Positions 1 to 9,203 of a DNA stretch of 64,000 bases are shown piece after piece. The stretch spans positions 62,001 through 126,000 of the forward strand of contig CAWBMS010000008.1 of assembly GCA_963790045.1 (NCBI GenBank), in the 5' to 3' direction. Position 1 is the first letter of the stretch. Every line of letters begins with the position of its first letter. The notes beneath the pieces were generated by a model. That model ran no database searches. It was given only the letters and a program-made list of their open reading frames with translations, and was not told where the DNA came from. This stretch comes from DATKMP01 sp963790045. Lineage in GTDB: Bacteria > Bacteroidota > Ignavibacteria > UBA10030. Both the position numbers and the translations under genes were made by a program.

Positions 1-220
1 CGGCTTGAATTTTTTCGTTCACGGTCTGTTCAATCTGCACAATTTCTTCCGCAGTCAGGTTTCGTTCAAAGTGATAATCACATTTCGATTTCTTTTTTTC
101 GATGTGCGCGCTGAATGCACGCCCGCTATTGAACATTCGCACCATGGTTTGGTTCAACAAATGCTCAGCAGAATGCATGCACGGATCGTATTCTTTGGGA
201 TTGTGATTATAGTCGTTCAT
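1..220 (-). CDS. AlaX-like (alanyl-tRNA editing domain) protein, 3' part outside window
   Basis: Only the first 73 codons lie inside the window; the gene runs off the left edge. The N-terminal part has an HxxxH motif (His16, His20 in MHSAEHLLNQTMVR) followed by a basic stretch (EKKKSKCDYHF). This is the arrangement of the second additional domain of threonyl- and alanyl-tRNA synthetases and of free AlaX-type editing proteins, where the histidines bind zinc and the domain hydrolyses mischarged tRNA. That activity is family knowledge; the remaining zinc ligands cannot be seen here. The ATG at 218-220 follows the mqnA stop by 11 nt, so the gene is probably the last visible member of the rplS-mqnA transcript. 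Confidence 0.7.
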   Translation of the reverse strand, partial: MNDYNHNPKEYDPCMHSAEHLLNQTMVRMFNSGRAFSAHIEKKKSKCDYHFERNLTAEEIVQIEQTVNEKIQA

Positions 221-231
221 AATATACTTCG

Positions 232-1069
232 CTAATTGTAAGAAGAATTCGGTGATCCCAGATCGAAATATTGAATTTCAGGAACATCACCGATGGCACC
301 ATGATAAAATGCGTAATGGAAAAATTCTGCGATGCTGTCTTCTTCTTCTTGTCCGAGGTCATAAGAAAAAGCGTTGATGTATTCACGTGCAGCGGCGAGC
401 GAAAGATTTTGTTTTTGTGCGAATGCTTCGGCAATTTGAATCTGAAGCTTCACGCCTTGATTTTTTGCATTCAGTAATGCCGCAGCTTCATGCTCTGTTA
501 ATTCTGTTTCTCTTCCCACCCAGAAACCATGAATGTATGGCAATTCCGTCAGATCAAACCATTCTTCCACCAGATCAAGCACAAAACGATTTTCATACGT
601 CCGTGCAGAAGGAATGGAATTGACGATCAACGCCGCATCTGCTTTTGCCAGCATCACATCGACGTCCGGCATCATCGGAAGAAACTGTAAGGACGAACTG
701 CTTGTCGGCTCGTTGCGATATTTTTCCAGCAGTAAAATTTTGGCAAGAATAATTTCCGATGTGTACCGAATATCGACAGCAACACGTTCGATATTTCGCA
801 AATCGGATTTGAGAATTAGCTGAATGGTACCGGTCGGCGTAGATGAGGCAGCGCAAACATTCGGAAGAATGCAGGTACTCGCCGCCATAGCGTGCATAAT
901 CCAGAGGAGATAAAAAAGCGTTCCGAATTTCATCGGAACGCTCGTGAAGTTTCAACGCATTGCGCGCAGGAATGTCCGTACGCAATTCAAACGGCGCATC
1001 CGGTTTATCTAACCCGTACAGCAGCGGCTGTACATAGAGCGCGTCTGCAATTGCCAGACGGGACTTCAT
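232..1069 (-). CDS. mqnA: Chorismate dehydratase MqnA (one frameshift)
   Basis: MqnA removes water from chorismate to give 3-[(1-carboxyvinyl)oxy]benzoate, the first step of the futalosine route to menaquinone. The N-terminal part (YVQPLLYGLD, then a DIPARNALKL segment) and the C-terminal part (TGTIQLILKSD, LDLVEEWFDLTELPYIHGFW) match the family, which has a periplasmic-binding-protein-like fold. The two parts are in different frames. Dropping one base at the GGTAC around 874-878 gives YGGEY-CILPNV and one protein of about 278 residues, the usual family length. The ATG overlaps the rplS stop as ATGA, implying translational coupling. Because the family match resumes exactly at the break, I read it as a sequence error, not a dead gene. 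Confidence 0.85.
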
Positions 1070-1419
1070 GACGCCTGTGTGCCGCCGGTCTTTTGTGCTA
1101 CAGCTTTCGCAGCAAGTTCACGTACATAATAAATCTTGGAGCGTCGGACTTTTCCTTCTTTCACGCGTACAATCTTGGCAATACGCGGGGAATTGACGGG
1201 AAAAATACGTTCCACACCGACGCCGTTGGAAATTTTCCGTACGGTAAAGGTGGCATTGATGCCGGAACCGCGGCGTGCAAGAACGATGCCCTGATAATCC
1301 TGAATACGTTCCTTGTCGCCTTCTTTTACTTTCACCTGAACATTCACGGTGTCGCCGGCTCTGAATGCCGGGATGTCATTTCGAAGTTGTGTCGCTTCGA
1401 CTAATTTAATTTTATCCAT
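1066..1419 (-). CDS. rplS: 50S ribosomal protein L19 (bL19)
   Basis: This 117-residue protein is full length for bL19, which sits at the interface of the large and small ribosomal subunits. The FRAGDTVNVQVKVKEGDKERIQ segment, the QGIVLARRGSG turn and VERIFPVNSPRI are the conserved core of the family. It ends with a short Ala/Gln/Gly tail. The gene follows trmD by 42 nt and overlaps mqnA by 4 nt (ATGA). The order rpsP-rimM-trmD-rplS is the standard bacterial ribosome and tRNA maturation cluster. A GGAG about ten bases before the ATG serves as a modest ribosome binding site. Confidence 0.97.
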   Translation of the reverse strand: MDKIKLVEATQLRNDIPAFRAGDTVNVQVKVKEGDKERIQDYQGIVLARRGSGINATFTVRKISNGVGVERIFPVNSPRIAKIVRVKEGKVRRSKIYYVRELAAKAVAQKTGGTQAS

Positions 1420-1461
1420 AATACTACTCCGCTTTATCGTTTAATAATATTTATTTTCAAC

Positions 1462-2139
1462 TTATTGTTCGAACAAATCACGACGCAACGTTTTTGTTCT
1501 TTGTTCGCGCTGCTCCTGCCGCCAACGGTCAACATCTTTATGATTACCGGACAACAGCACATCCGGTACTTTTAAACCGCGATATTCCGGCGGTCTCGTG
1601 TATTGCGGTGCACCGAGCAAGCCATCTTGAAACGAATCGCTCAGCGCCGATTCTCCATCATTGATGACACCGGGAATTAACCGGACAATGGCATCAACAA
1701 CGACTGCCGCAGCAACTTCGCCGCCCGTCAACACATAATCACCGATGGAAATTTCACGCGTTACGAGTTCATCGCGCACACGCTGATCGACGCCTTTATA
1801 ATGCCCGCACAAAAACATCACATTGTCTTTCAACGAAAGTTCTGTCGCAATCTTTTGCGTGAACGTTTCTCCGTCGGCAGTCAAGAACACCACGTCATCA
1901 TACGTGCGTTGTGCCTTGAGCGATTCGACACATTCAAAGAACGGTTCCGGTTTCAGCACCATTCCGGCGCCGCCGCCATAAGGCGTATCATCGATGATAC
2001 GGTGTTTGTCGTGCGTGTGATCGCGCAAATCGTGCACAACAATTTCAACAATTCCTTTATCCTGCGATCGCTTCAGGATGCTTTCTTGCAGCGGGCTTTC
2101 CAACAATTTCGGTAATCCGCTGATAATATCAATGCGCAT
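1462..2139 (-). CDS. trmD: tRNA (guanine-N1)-methyltransferase TrmD
   Basis: TrmD methylates N1 of G37 next to the anticodon in tRNAs reading CNN codons, using S-adenosylmethionine, and so prevents +1 slippage. The 225-residue sequence has the SPOUT trefoil-knot signature: DDTPYGGGAGM near residue 50, FLCGHYKGVDQRV near 110 and the cofactor-binding IGDYVLTGGE near 133. The length is normal. The ATG shares one base with the rimM stop (TAATG), so the two are translationally coupled. It belongs to the rpsP-rimM-trmD-rplS cluster. Confidence 0.97.
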   Translation of the reverse strand: MRIDIISGLPKLLESPLQESILKRSQDKGIVEIVVHDLRDHTHDKHRIIDDTPYGGGAGMVLKPEPFFECVESLKAQRTYDDVVFLTADGETFTQKIATELSLKDNVMFLCGHYKGVDQRVRDELVTREISIGDYVLTGGEVAAAVVVDAIVRLIPGVINDGESALSDSFQDGLLGAPQYTRPPEYRGLKVPDVLLSGNHKDVDRWRQEQREQRTKTLRRDLFEQ

Positions 2140-2645
2140 TAATTTATCAATCCTTCAAGTGAATCGATCACAACGCGCTTTTGTTTCACATCCACTTCTT
2201 TTACAATCGCTTTCACAGCCGGAATGAGTATTTCTTTTTCTCCATTCCGCACAACCCACAAATCATTTGCAGGAAGTGTTAGGACATCCACTATCGTTCC
2301 GACTTGCTTGCCGTCTTGTGTTGCCATTTCGCAGCCGAGGACATCATCGACAAAATATCGTCCTTCTTTCGGCAATACGATTTCATCTTTTGGAATGAAT
2401 AAAAACTGATCGCGCAAAACTTCTGCAGCTTCGACAGTTTCTACACCCTGAAGAGTTGCAACACATTGCTTGACATCCTGACGAACGCGAAGAATCTTGT
2501 GTTCTCTTACCGCTTTTTCATCTTTACCAATCCAGATTGATGCGAGAAGCGAGAGCCGCTCGCCATCATCCGTCAGCAACTGAATTTTCACTTCACCTCG
2601 AATGCCAATGGGCTTAATTATTTTTGCAACCGCAATCAATTCCAT
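2139..2645 (-). CDS. rimM: Ribosome maturation factor RimM
   Basis: RimM assists late assembly of the 30S subunit head and binds ribosomal protein S19. The N-terminal RimM domain is recognisable from VAKIIKPIGIRGEVK, and a C-terminal PRC-barrel follows (YFVDDVLGCEM, GTIVDVLTLPANDLWVV, EILIPAV). An upstream start at 2660 is possible, but MELIAVAKI at 2645 matches where the family begins, giving 168 residues. The stop overlaps the trmD start by one base. The gap to rpsP is about 90 nt, with no terminator visible. Confidence 0.94.
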   Translation of the reverse strand: MELIAVAKIIKPIGIRGEVKIQLLTDDGERLSLLASIWIGKDEKAVREHKILRVRQDVKQCVATLQGVETVEAAEVLRDQFLFIPKDEIVLPKEGRYFVDDVLGCEMATQDGKQVGTIVDVLTLPANDLWVVRNGEKEILIPAVKAIVKEVDVKQKRVVIDSLEGLIN

Positions 2646-2737
2646 TGTTTCACACAACATTCAGATGATGCTTCGTCTCGCTCGATAACTATCGAACGAT
2701 TCCCTTTTTCTTTTCTGCGTTACTCGCGATCGAAGTT

Positions 2738-3181
2738 TTACGATGCTGTAGCTTCAGCAGCTGGCGCTTCTGCCGGTGCGGATGCAGGCACTGCTGGTGC
2801 AGCGGCTTTCTTTTTCCGCTCAAGACGGCGTGCTTTGCGATCAGCTTCCCGTTTCGGGCGATCTGCTTGTAGCGTCTGCCAGCGTTCTATCACATTTTTC
2901 ACGGTTGCTTCATCTTTGCCTTGACGGATCAATGTCCAGCGAAGCCAGAATCCTGTTCGTTTGAATAACGAACGGACGGTATCTGTCGGACGGGCACCAT
3001 TGCGCAGCCAATATTCCACGCGCGGTTCTTGAAACGTCAAGGCAACAGGATGAGTGTGCGGATCGTATTGTCCGAGCGCTTCGAGGTATCCTCCATTCCG
3101 CGGCGCACGCATATCGGTCGCCACAATTTTGTAGATGGGATGTTGTTTCTTTCCCTCTCGACGCAATCGAATTCTAACCAA
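2738..3181 (-). CDS. rpsP: 30S ribosomal protein S16 with alanine/lysine-rich tail
   Basis: S16 is an early-binding protein of the 30S body. Residues 1-85 are the standard domain: VRIRLRREGKKQHPIYKIV at the start, then RNGGYLEALGQYDPH and WLRNGARPTDTVRSLF. Bacterial S16 is usually 80-90 residues; here a basic and then Ala/Pro/Glu-rich tail takes it to 147. Such low-complexity extensions are common in Bacteroidota-type S16. The start codon is TTG, supported by an AGGAG placed seven bases upstream. It is the first gene of the rpsP-rimM-trmD-rplS cluster and lies 50 nt downstream of ffh, perhaps in the same transcript. Confidence 0.96.
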   Translation of the reverse strand: MVRIRLRREGKKQHPIYKIVATDMRAPRNGGYLEALGQYDPHTHPVALTFQEPRVEYWLRNGARPTDTVRSLFKRTGFWLRWTLIRQGKDEATVKNVIERWQTLQADRPKREADRKARRLERKKKAAAPAVPASAPAEAPAAEATAS

Positions 3182-3231
3182 GTTTTTACTCCTGTGTTTA
3201 AGTTATTGATACTGATTTATTATAGTGTTTT

Positions 3232-4560
3232 TTAATTCATGGGAAATTGCATGCCACGCATCATGCGGCGCGCATTTCCTTTACTGAAACGTTTCATCAT
3301 TTTCTGCATATCTTCAAACTGCTTCAGCAAACGGTTCACTTCCTGTACTGTCGTTCCGCTGCCGATGGCAATTCTTCGCCGGCGGCTTCCGTTAATGATG
3401 GAAGGGCGCGAACGTTCTTGCTTCGTCATCGAATGAATAATCGCTTCGACACGCACAAGTCCTTTTTCATCAATCTCGGCATTAGCGGGCAGCTTATTCA
3501 TACCGGGGATCATTCCCATAATCTGGCTCAACGATCCCATCTTTTTAATTTCATGCAATTGATCGAGAAAATCATCGAACGTAAATTGCGCTTTGCGTAG
3601 TTTCTCTTCTAACTTGACCGTTTTCTCTTCATCGAATTGCTGCTGCGCTTTTTCAACAAGCGAAACGATATCGCCCATGCCAAGAATACGCGATGCAATC
3701 CGGTCAGGATGAAACGGTTCAAGTGCATCCAACTTTTCGCCGACGCCGATAAACTTGATCGGCTTTTGCACTACGGCGCGAATCGATAACGCTGCACCGC
3801 CGCGGCTGTCGCCGTCTAATTTTGTAAGAACAATTCCATCAAAGTTCAGCCGTTCGTGAAATGCCTTTGCTGTATTGACGGCATCCTGTCCTGTCATCGC
3901 ATCGACAACGAACAGGATCTCATGCGGCTTCGCGACATCGCGTACCGCTTCAACTTCTTTCATCATTTCTTCATCAATGTGCATGCGGCCTGCAGTATCG
4001 ATGATGACTGTATCGCGGACATTTTTCCGCGCAAATTCAATCGCGCCTTTTGCAATCGCAACGGCACTCGCACCGCGATCGGCATACACCGGAAGTTCGA
4101 GTTGCTTACCGAGCGCTTCCAATTGATCGATTGCTGCCGGACGATGAACATCGGCAGCAGCCAACAACGGCAATCGCCCTTTGTTTTTTAGCAAGAGTGC
4201 TAACTTTGCAGAGAAGGTCGTTTTTCCAGAACCTTGCAAACCGGCGATCAAAATTACCGTCGGCGGAGCTTGTGCAACAGCAACATCTGCTTTCGATTCG
4301 CCCAGCAACTTCACCATTTCATCTTGAATGATCTTGATGATTTGCTGGCCGGGCGTGATGCTGGAAAGAACATCCTGCCCCATTGCCCGTTGCTGAACAT
4401 CTGCTACAAATTGTTTTGCAACTTTGTAATTGACATCGGCATCGAGCAAGGCGCGTCGAACTTCGCGCAAGGACTCTTCAATGTTTTGAGGAGTGATTTT
4501 TCCTTGCCCGCGAAGTTTCTTAAACGCTGCTTCTAACTTTTGCGTTAAATTTTCAAACAT
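3232..4560 (-). CDS. ffh: Signal recognition particle GTPase Ffh
   Basis: Ffh binds signal sequences emerging from the ribosome and, with 4.5S RNA and FtsY, delivers them to the membrane. The 442-residue sequence has the N domain, then the GTPase domain with GLQGSGKTTF (P-loop, near residue 106), DTAGRMHIDEE and TKLDGDSRGGAALS, then the methionine-rich M domain (IMGMIPGMNKL, SMTKQERSRPSIINGSRRRRIA, MMKRFSKGNARRMM). The length is normal. A promoter can be read at 4636-4664, and the implied leader contains a terminator-like hairpin (4575-4618). No Shine-Dalgarno sequence is obvious before the ATG. Confidence 0.97.
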   Translation of the reverse strand: MFENLTQKLEAAFKKLRGQGKITPQNIEESLREVRRALLDADVNYKVAKQFVADVQQRAMGQDVLSSITPGQQIIKIIQDEMVKLLGESKADVAVAQAPPTVILIAGLQGSGKTTFSAKLALLLKNKGRLPLLAAADVHRPAAIDQLEALGKQLELPVYADRGASAVAIAKGAIEFARKNVRDTVIIDTAGRMHIDEEMMKEVEAVRDVAKPHEILFVVDAMTGQDAVNTAKAFHERLNFDGIVLTKLDGDSRGGAALSIRAVVQKPIKFIGVGEKLDALEPFHPDRIASRILGMGDIVSLVEKAQQQFDEEKTVKLEEKLRKAQFTFDDFLDQLHEIKKMGSLSQIMGMIPGMNKLPANAEIDEKGLVRVEAIIHSMTKQERSRPSIINGSRRRRIAIGSGTTVQEVNRLLKQFEDMQKMMKRFSKGNARRMMRGMQFPMN

Positions 4561-4574
4561 GCATATCTACAATG

Positions 4575-4618
4575 ACAAAAAAACTTCCGATTTCTTTTCA
4601 TCCAAATCATCGGAAGTT
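4575..4618 (-). terminator. Intrinsic-terminator-like hairpin between pilB and ffh
   Basis: Arms AACTTCCGAT (4582-4591) and ATCGGAAGTT (4609-4618) form a perfect 10-bp stem with a 17-nt loop. Read on the minus strand the hairpin is followed by a run of seven T. It is correctly placed to end the pilB transcript, yet the only promoter I can read for ffh lies upstream of it, so it would also sit in the ffh leader. Confidence 0.75.
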
Positions 4619-4635
4619 TAGACTTACAGTAAAAC

Positions 4636-4664
4636 AAAATAGCGAAAAAACGTAAGGTAATCAA
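4636..4664 (-). promoter_or_regulatory. Candidate promoter for ffh
   Basis: On the minus strand TTGATT (4659-4664) and TATTTT (4636-4641) are separated by 17 bases, matching the spacing of other promoters in the window. Transcription would start near 4629, about 70 nt before the ffh ATG, upstream of the hairpin at 4575-4618. Confidence 0.5.
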
Positions 4665-4694
4665 GAATTACTTTTGGCTGATTCGCATTTCCAT

Positions 4695-5991
4695 TTATCC
4701 TAAAACGCGCACGACCTCTTGCAATGTCGTAATGCCGGTAAGCGCTTTACGAACAGCATCCTGGCGAATTGCCTGAAAACCGTAGTTTGATGCTTCTTCA
4801 CGCATTTTTAAGATCGATGCCTTTTGAAAGATGAGATCACGCAACACGGGACTAATGGTGACAATTTCACAAATTGCCACACGTCCTTTGTATCCAGTTC
4901 CCATACAATTCGGACAACCACGGCCGCGGAAAAGTTTTAAATCAGATGTTTCCATCGGTGCACCGACCATTTGTAATTCTTCGCGCGAAAGTTGATATTC
5001 TTCACGGCAGTTAGGACAAATTTTTCTAATGAGCAATTGATAAACAATACCAACGACCGTAGAAGCAAGCCAATACGCCGGCACGCCAAGATTGAACAAA
5101 CGGTGAATTGCGCCGATTGCATCATCGGCAAGCATCGGTACTCAACACAAGATTACCTGTAAGTGCAGCTTCTGCAGCAACAACGCCGGTTTCTGCATCA
5201 CGAATTTCTCCGATCAGAATCACGTTCGGGTTCTGCCGCAAAATTGCACGCAAGGCATCGATAAAATTAAAGGATTTATCTGAAGGAAGATTGACCTGGC
5301 TGGCGTACGACAAGCGATATTCTACCGGGTCTTCCACCGTGATGATACATTTTTCCGGAGTTTGAACTTGATTGACTGCGGCATACACAGTGGTCGATTT
5401 ACCGCTGCCGGAAGGACCGGTCACTAAAAATAATCCACGGGGATTACGTAACAGTGCTTTTAACCGTTCAAGGTTTTCCGTGCTAAACCCAAGATCATCG
5501 ATCTTTGCAATTTGACTGCTCTTCCGCAGGATACGCACCAAACAACGTTCGCCCGCCATCACCGGAATAACATTCACACGAAAATCGTAAGGATCCGGAC
5601 CATAGGTGGCAGAGAATCTTCCTTCTTGCGGCTTCTTTTTTTCAAATTGATTCAGTGTGGTTTTTGTTTTCAACACACTGATAATAGGATCATTCATGTC
5701 GGGAGGAAGAGAGACTAATCGTTTCAATATCCCTTCATGTCCCAATCGAATTTGCAGTTCACCCTCGATCGGTTCGAAGTGAATATCGTTTGCCCCAGAT
5801 TGAATAGCACGTATAAAAACTTCTTCGACAATTTGATCGGCGGTGGGTAATTTGCCGCCACGGAATAATTCGCGCAGTTTATCTTTCGAAAGATTTTGGA
5901 TATTTAGTTGTTCCAAAGCAACGCGAACAGCAGCTTGCTGCCCCGGCATACCCGATCGTGTTCCCAAGGGTTGTTGCGATATGACTGCCAT
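4695..5991 (-). CDS. PilB/GspE-type secretion ATPase (one frameshift)
   Basis: Hexameric ATPase that powers type IV pilus extension or type II secretion. The sequence shows an N-terminal domain, LVTGPSGSGKSTT (Walker A), ITVEDPVEY (Asp box), RQNPNVILIGEIRDAET (Walker B), and a four-cysteine zinc motif (CPNC near the middle of the second half, then CPNCMGTGYKGR). The frame breaks at about 5125-5141, at a GGTAC; dropping one base rejoins the halves to about 431 residues. The His motif usual after LVLST (LHT or LHA) cannot be read cleanly at the break. The ATG at 5991 is preceded by GGAGG, which favours it over the TTG codons upstream. No pilin or PilC-type gene is adjacent, so pilus versus secretion is undecided. 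Confidence 0.85.
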
Positions 5992-6026
5992 AAATTCCTC
6001 CAACAATAAGATTATGATTTGATGTA

Positions 6027-6055
6027 AGAATACGATTCTTTCCGCAATACTTCAA
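6027..6055 (-). promoter_or_regulatory. Candidate promoter for the PilB/GspE ATPase gene
   Basis: TTGAAG (6050-6055) and TATTCT (6027-6032) on the minus strand are 17 bases apart, just after the terminator of the atp operon and 36 nt before the ATG at 5991. Confidence 0.45.
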
Positions 6056-6056
6056 C

Positions 6057-6095
6057 AAAAAACCGCTGCCAGCCCAGCCGACAGCGGTTTTTTAT
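6057..6095 (-). terminator. Terminator of the atp operon
   Basis: Arms AACCGCTG (6061-6068) and CAGCGGTT (6082-6089) form an 8-bp stem with a 13-nt loop, flanked on both sides by A and T runs. It lies 23 nt after the atpG stop. Confidence 0.8.
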
Positions 6096-6117
6096 ACAAA
6101 GACCATATTCGATTTTG

Positions 6118-7017
6118 TTAGCCGGCTTTTTTCAATGCTTCGGCGCCGCTAACGATCTCAAGCAATTCCGTCGTAATGCCCGATTGGCGCGCTTTGTTGT
6201 ACGACAATGTGAGTGTGCGAACAAGTTCTTCTGCATTCCCCGTTGCATTGTTCATCGCCGTCATACGAGCACCTTCTTCAGCTGTGCTGGATTCCAAGAG
6301 AATTCTCCAGAGTTGAAAATTCAGTTGCTTCGGAAGCAGCACATCCATAATCTCTTTACTGGAAGGTTCATAAATATAATCTATCAGTGCACGAGCATGA
6401 GGAGTTTTTTCGGTATCTAATTGTTCGGGAAGAATGGGCAACAACTGCTCAACCGTCAAGCGTTGTTGAACGACGGATTTGAATTCGTTATACACCACTT
6501 CAACTTTATCAAAGTCGCCCTTCAAATACCCGTTCACGAGTTCATCCATGATACCGCGTGCAACACCAAAATGAAGATTGGCAAATACACCGGGATGTTG
6601 TGTATATACCGCTGTATCACGCTTCACAAAAAAATCTGTGCACTTTTTGCCAATCGTCACAAATTGAACAGCATGCGGCTCTTTCTTCAACTCTGCATAG
6701 TGAGTGTTCACATGCTCCATCGCTGCCTTGATCACGTTGCCGTTGAACGCACCGCACATACCGCGGTCACCGGAAACAACGACGACCAACACGTGCTTGA
6801 CCGGACGCACTTGCAACAACGGATGAACACTGGCATCGACTTTCGTAACAAGATGTCGTAATAATTCATGCATCTTTCGTGCATACGGACGTGTTGCGAG
6901 CAACGATTCCTGAGCACGCCGCAGTTTTGCCGCAGCCACCAACTTCATGGCACGCGTAATTTTTTGTGTACTTTTTACACCGACAATGCGGCGGCGAATT
7001 TCACGTAATGTAGCCAC
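6118..7017 (-). CDS. atpG: ATP synthase F1 gamma subunit
   Basis: The gamma subunit is the rotating central shaft of F1, turned by the c-ring and driving conformational change in the beta subunits. The 299-residue protein starts ATLREIRRRIVGVKSTQKIT and ends with ALSYNKARQSGITTELLEIV-type sequence, the two long helices that form the coiled coil. The start is GTG, three bases after the atpA stop, so translation is probably coupled. It is the last gene of the atp operon and is followed by a strong terminator. The beta and epsilon genes do not follow it, as in Chlorobiota-type genomes where they are encoded elsewhere. Confidence 0.96.
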   Translation of the reverse strand: MATLREIRRRIVGVKSTQKITRAMKLVAAAKLRRAQESLLATRPYARKMHELLRHLVTKVDASVHPLLQVRPVKHVLVVVVSGDRGMCGAFNGNVIKAAMEHVNTHYAELKKEPHAVQFVTIGKKCTDFFVKRDTAVYTQHPGVFANLHFGVARGIMDELVNGYLKGDFDKVEVVYNEFKSVVQQRLTVEQLLPILPEQLDTEKTPHARALIDYIYEPSSKEIMDVLLPKQLNFQLWRILLESSTAEEGARMTAMNNATGNAEELVRTLTLSYNKARQSGITTELLEIVSGAEALKKAG

Positions 7018-7020
7018 GGG

Positions 7021-8574
7021 TTACTTCACCGCCGTTTTAAATTTTTGAAGAAATTCTTTTGCAAAGGCATGGAGTTTTTCTTCCACATCTTTTGCAAGTT
7101 CTTTCGTCTTGGAAATGGAAGAAAGAATATCGCCCTGTTTCAATTCTAACGTTTCAATAAAATCATGTTCAAACTTTTGCACATCGCCTAACGCAATCTC
7201 ATCAAGATAACCGTTGGTGCCAAGAAATATGCTCACCACTTGTTTTTCCACCGGCATCGGAACGAACTGTCCTTGCTTCAACAGTTCCACAAGACGTGCA
7301 CCGCGCAACAATGTTTGCTTCGTCGATTTATCAAGATCGGAACCGAATTTTGCAAATGCTTCCAATTCACGATATTGTGCAAGCGCCATACGCAATCTGC
7401 CGGCAACACGTTTCATGGCTTTGATCTGTGCATTGCCACCGACACGCGAGACAGAAATACCGACGTTAATAGCAGGGCGAACGCCCGCGTTGAACAAACT
7501 TGGTTCAAGATAAATTTGTCCGTCGGTGATGGAAATAACGTTCGTTGGAATATACGCCGAAACGTCATTCGCCTGAGTTTCAATAATCGGGAGCGCTGTT
7601 AAACTTCCACCGCCGAGACTGTCATTCAATTTCGATGCACGTTCCAACAATCGTGAATGCAAATAAAATACGTCACCAGGATACGCTTCACGTCCGGGAG
7701 GACGACGAAGTAAGAGAGACATTTGGCGATATGCCTGAGCATGTTTCGACAAATCGTCGTAAATCACAAGTGCATGCCGCCCAGAATCGCGGAAAAATTC
7801 TCCGAGCGTTGCTCCCGCATATGGTGCGATATACTGCATCGGTGCTGAGTCGCTTGCTGAGGCGAGAATGATGGTCGTGTATGCCATCGCGCCTTCTTCT
7901 TCTAACTTCGCGAACACTTGCGCAACAGTCGATCCTTTTTGTCCAATCGCAACATAAATACAATAGACCGGCTTAATACCTTCAGCTTTCGCTTTTTCCG
8001 TATGTGTATATTTTTGGTTGATGATAGCATCAATCGCAACAGCAGTTTTTCCGGTTTGACGGTCGCCGATAATCAATTCACGTTGTCCGCGTCCGATGGG
8101 AATCATGCCATCGACTGCTTTCAATCCGGTTTGCAATGGTTCTTTCACCGGTTGGCGCTGCATCACGCCAAGCGCTTTGCGTTCCAGCGGAAGAAATGTT
8201 TTAGTTTTAACCGGTCCCTTTCCGTCGATCGGTTCGCCCAGCGGCGTAATCACACGCCCGAGCATTTGCTCACCCACCGGCATCGATGCCACGCGGCCGG
8301 TACGTTTGACTGTATCGCCTTCTTTAATGTGCGAACTTTCGCCGAAGATCACGCATCCGACATTATCTTCTTCAAGGTTCAACACCATGCCAAAGACATC
8401 GCCGGGGAATTCGATTAATTCACCAGCCATGACTTTGGAAAGCCCATAGACGCGTGCAATCCCATCGCCGATTTGCAACACGGTGCCGACATCATACACA
8501 TCTATTTCTCGTTCAAAACCGGAAAGTTGTTTTCTTAATATTGCCGATACTTCATCTGGTCGTACTTCTGCCAT
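7021..8574 (-). CDS. atpA: ATP synthase F1 alpha subunit
   Basis: The alpha subunit forms the F1 hexamer with beta and holds the non-catalytic nucleotide sites. Visible motifs are GDRQTGKTAVAID (P-loop, near residue 170), the DDLSKHAQAYRQMSLLLRRPPGREAYPGDVFYLHSRLLER region and SITDGQIYLEPSLFNAG. With the ATG at 8574 the protein is 517 residues, a normal length; an ATG two codons upstream is also possible. It lies 75 nt after atpH, the largest gap inside the operon. Confidence 0.97.
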   Translation of the reverse strand: MAEVRPDEVSAILRKQLSGFEREIDVYDVGTVLQIGDGIARVYGLSKVMAGELIEFPGDVFGMVLNLEEDNVGCVIFGESSHIKEGDTVKRTGRVASMPVGEQMLGRVITPLGEPIDGKGPVKTKTFLPLERKALGVMQRQPVKEPLQTGLKAVDGMIPIGRGQRELIIGDRQTGKTAVAIDAIINQKYTHTEKAKAEGIKPVYCIYVAIGQKGSTVAQVFAKLEEEGAMAYTTIILASASDSAPMQYIAPYAGATLGEFFRDSGRHALVIYDDLSKHAQAYRQMSLLLRRPPGREAYPGDVFYLHSRLLERASKLNDSLGGGSLTALPIIETQANDVSAYIPTNVISITDGQIYLEPSLFNAGVRPAINVGISVSRVGGNAQIKAMKRVAGRLRMALAQYRELEAFAKFGSDLDKSTKQTLLRGARLVELLKQGQFVPMPVEKQVVSIFLGTNGYLDEIALGDVQKFEHDFIETLELKQGDILSSISKTKELAKDVEEKLHAFAKEFLQKFKTAVK

Positions 8575-8649
8575 TGTCATCCTCAATTTACTTTTCCATT
8601 CGATTCATTCGAATGGTTTTCATTTTTTAATAGATTCAAAAAACAAATA

Positions 8650-9201
8650 TTAATTCACACCGACATGTTCAGCAAATCGCTGACGCAGCAATTCTAATTG
8701 CCGCTTGATACTGCCGTCGAACAACGTGTCGCCCATGCGTGCAACAAATCCGCCGATAAGAGCCGGATCGATTTTCACATCCACTTGAACATTTTTTTCC
8801 GAATACTGTTCGAAATGTTTTTGGAGTTCGTTCTTTTGCTGACGCGTGAACTCTACCGCTGTCGTTACGTGCACATTCATAATGCCGAGTTTTTCATCAC
8901 GCAGCAAAAAGAATGTTTCGATCATGTCCGGCAAAAGACTTTCACGTCCTTTTTCCGCAAGAAGTTGCAACAGAACAAACGTCAGCGGTTGCACTTTCTT
9001 TTCAAATACCGCCTTCAACACTTCCTGTTTTTTTTCCGTTTTGATGACGGGGCTTTTCAGAAACAATTGAAGCTCATGTGATTCGTTCAACAAGTCACGC
9101 AACATGAGAAAATCATCGCCGACTTTTTTGAGCAACTTTTGTTCTTCTGCCGCAAGCAAAAACGCTTCAGCATAACGGCGGGCTATACGTGTATTACTCA
9201 T
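8650..9201 (-). CDS. atpH: ATP synthase F1 delta subunit
   Basis: Delta (OSCP) sits on top of F1 and ties it to the b-subunit stalk. The 183-residue protein has the N-terminal helical domain beginning RIARRYAEAFLLAAEEQ and the C-terminal signature IDPALIGGFVARMGDTLFDGSI. The length is normal. Its ATG is two bases after the atpF stop, so the two are coupled. Confidence 0.95.
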   Translation of the reverse strand: MSNTRIARRYAEAFLLAAEEQKLLKKVGDDFLMLRDLLNESHELQLFLKSPVIKTEKKQEVLKAVFEKKVQPLTFVLLQLLAEKGRESLLPDMIETFFLLRDEKLGIMNVHVTTAVEFTRQQKNELQKHFEQYSEKNVQVDVKIDPALIGGFVARMGDTLFDGSIKRQLELLRQRFAEHVGVN

Positions 9202-9203
9202 CG

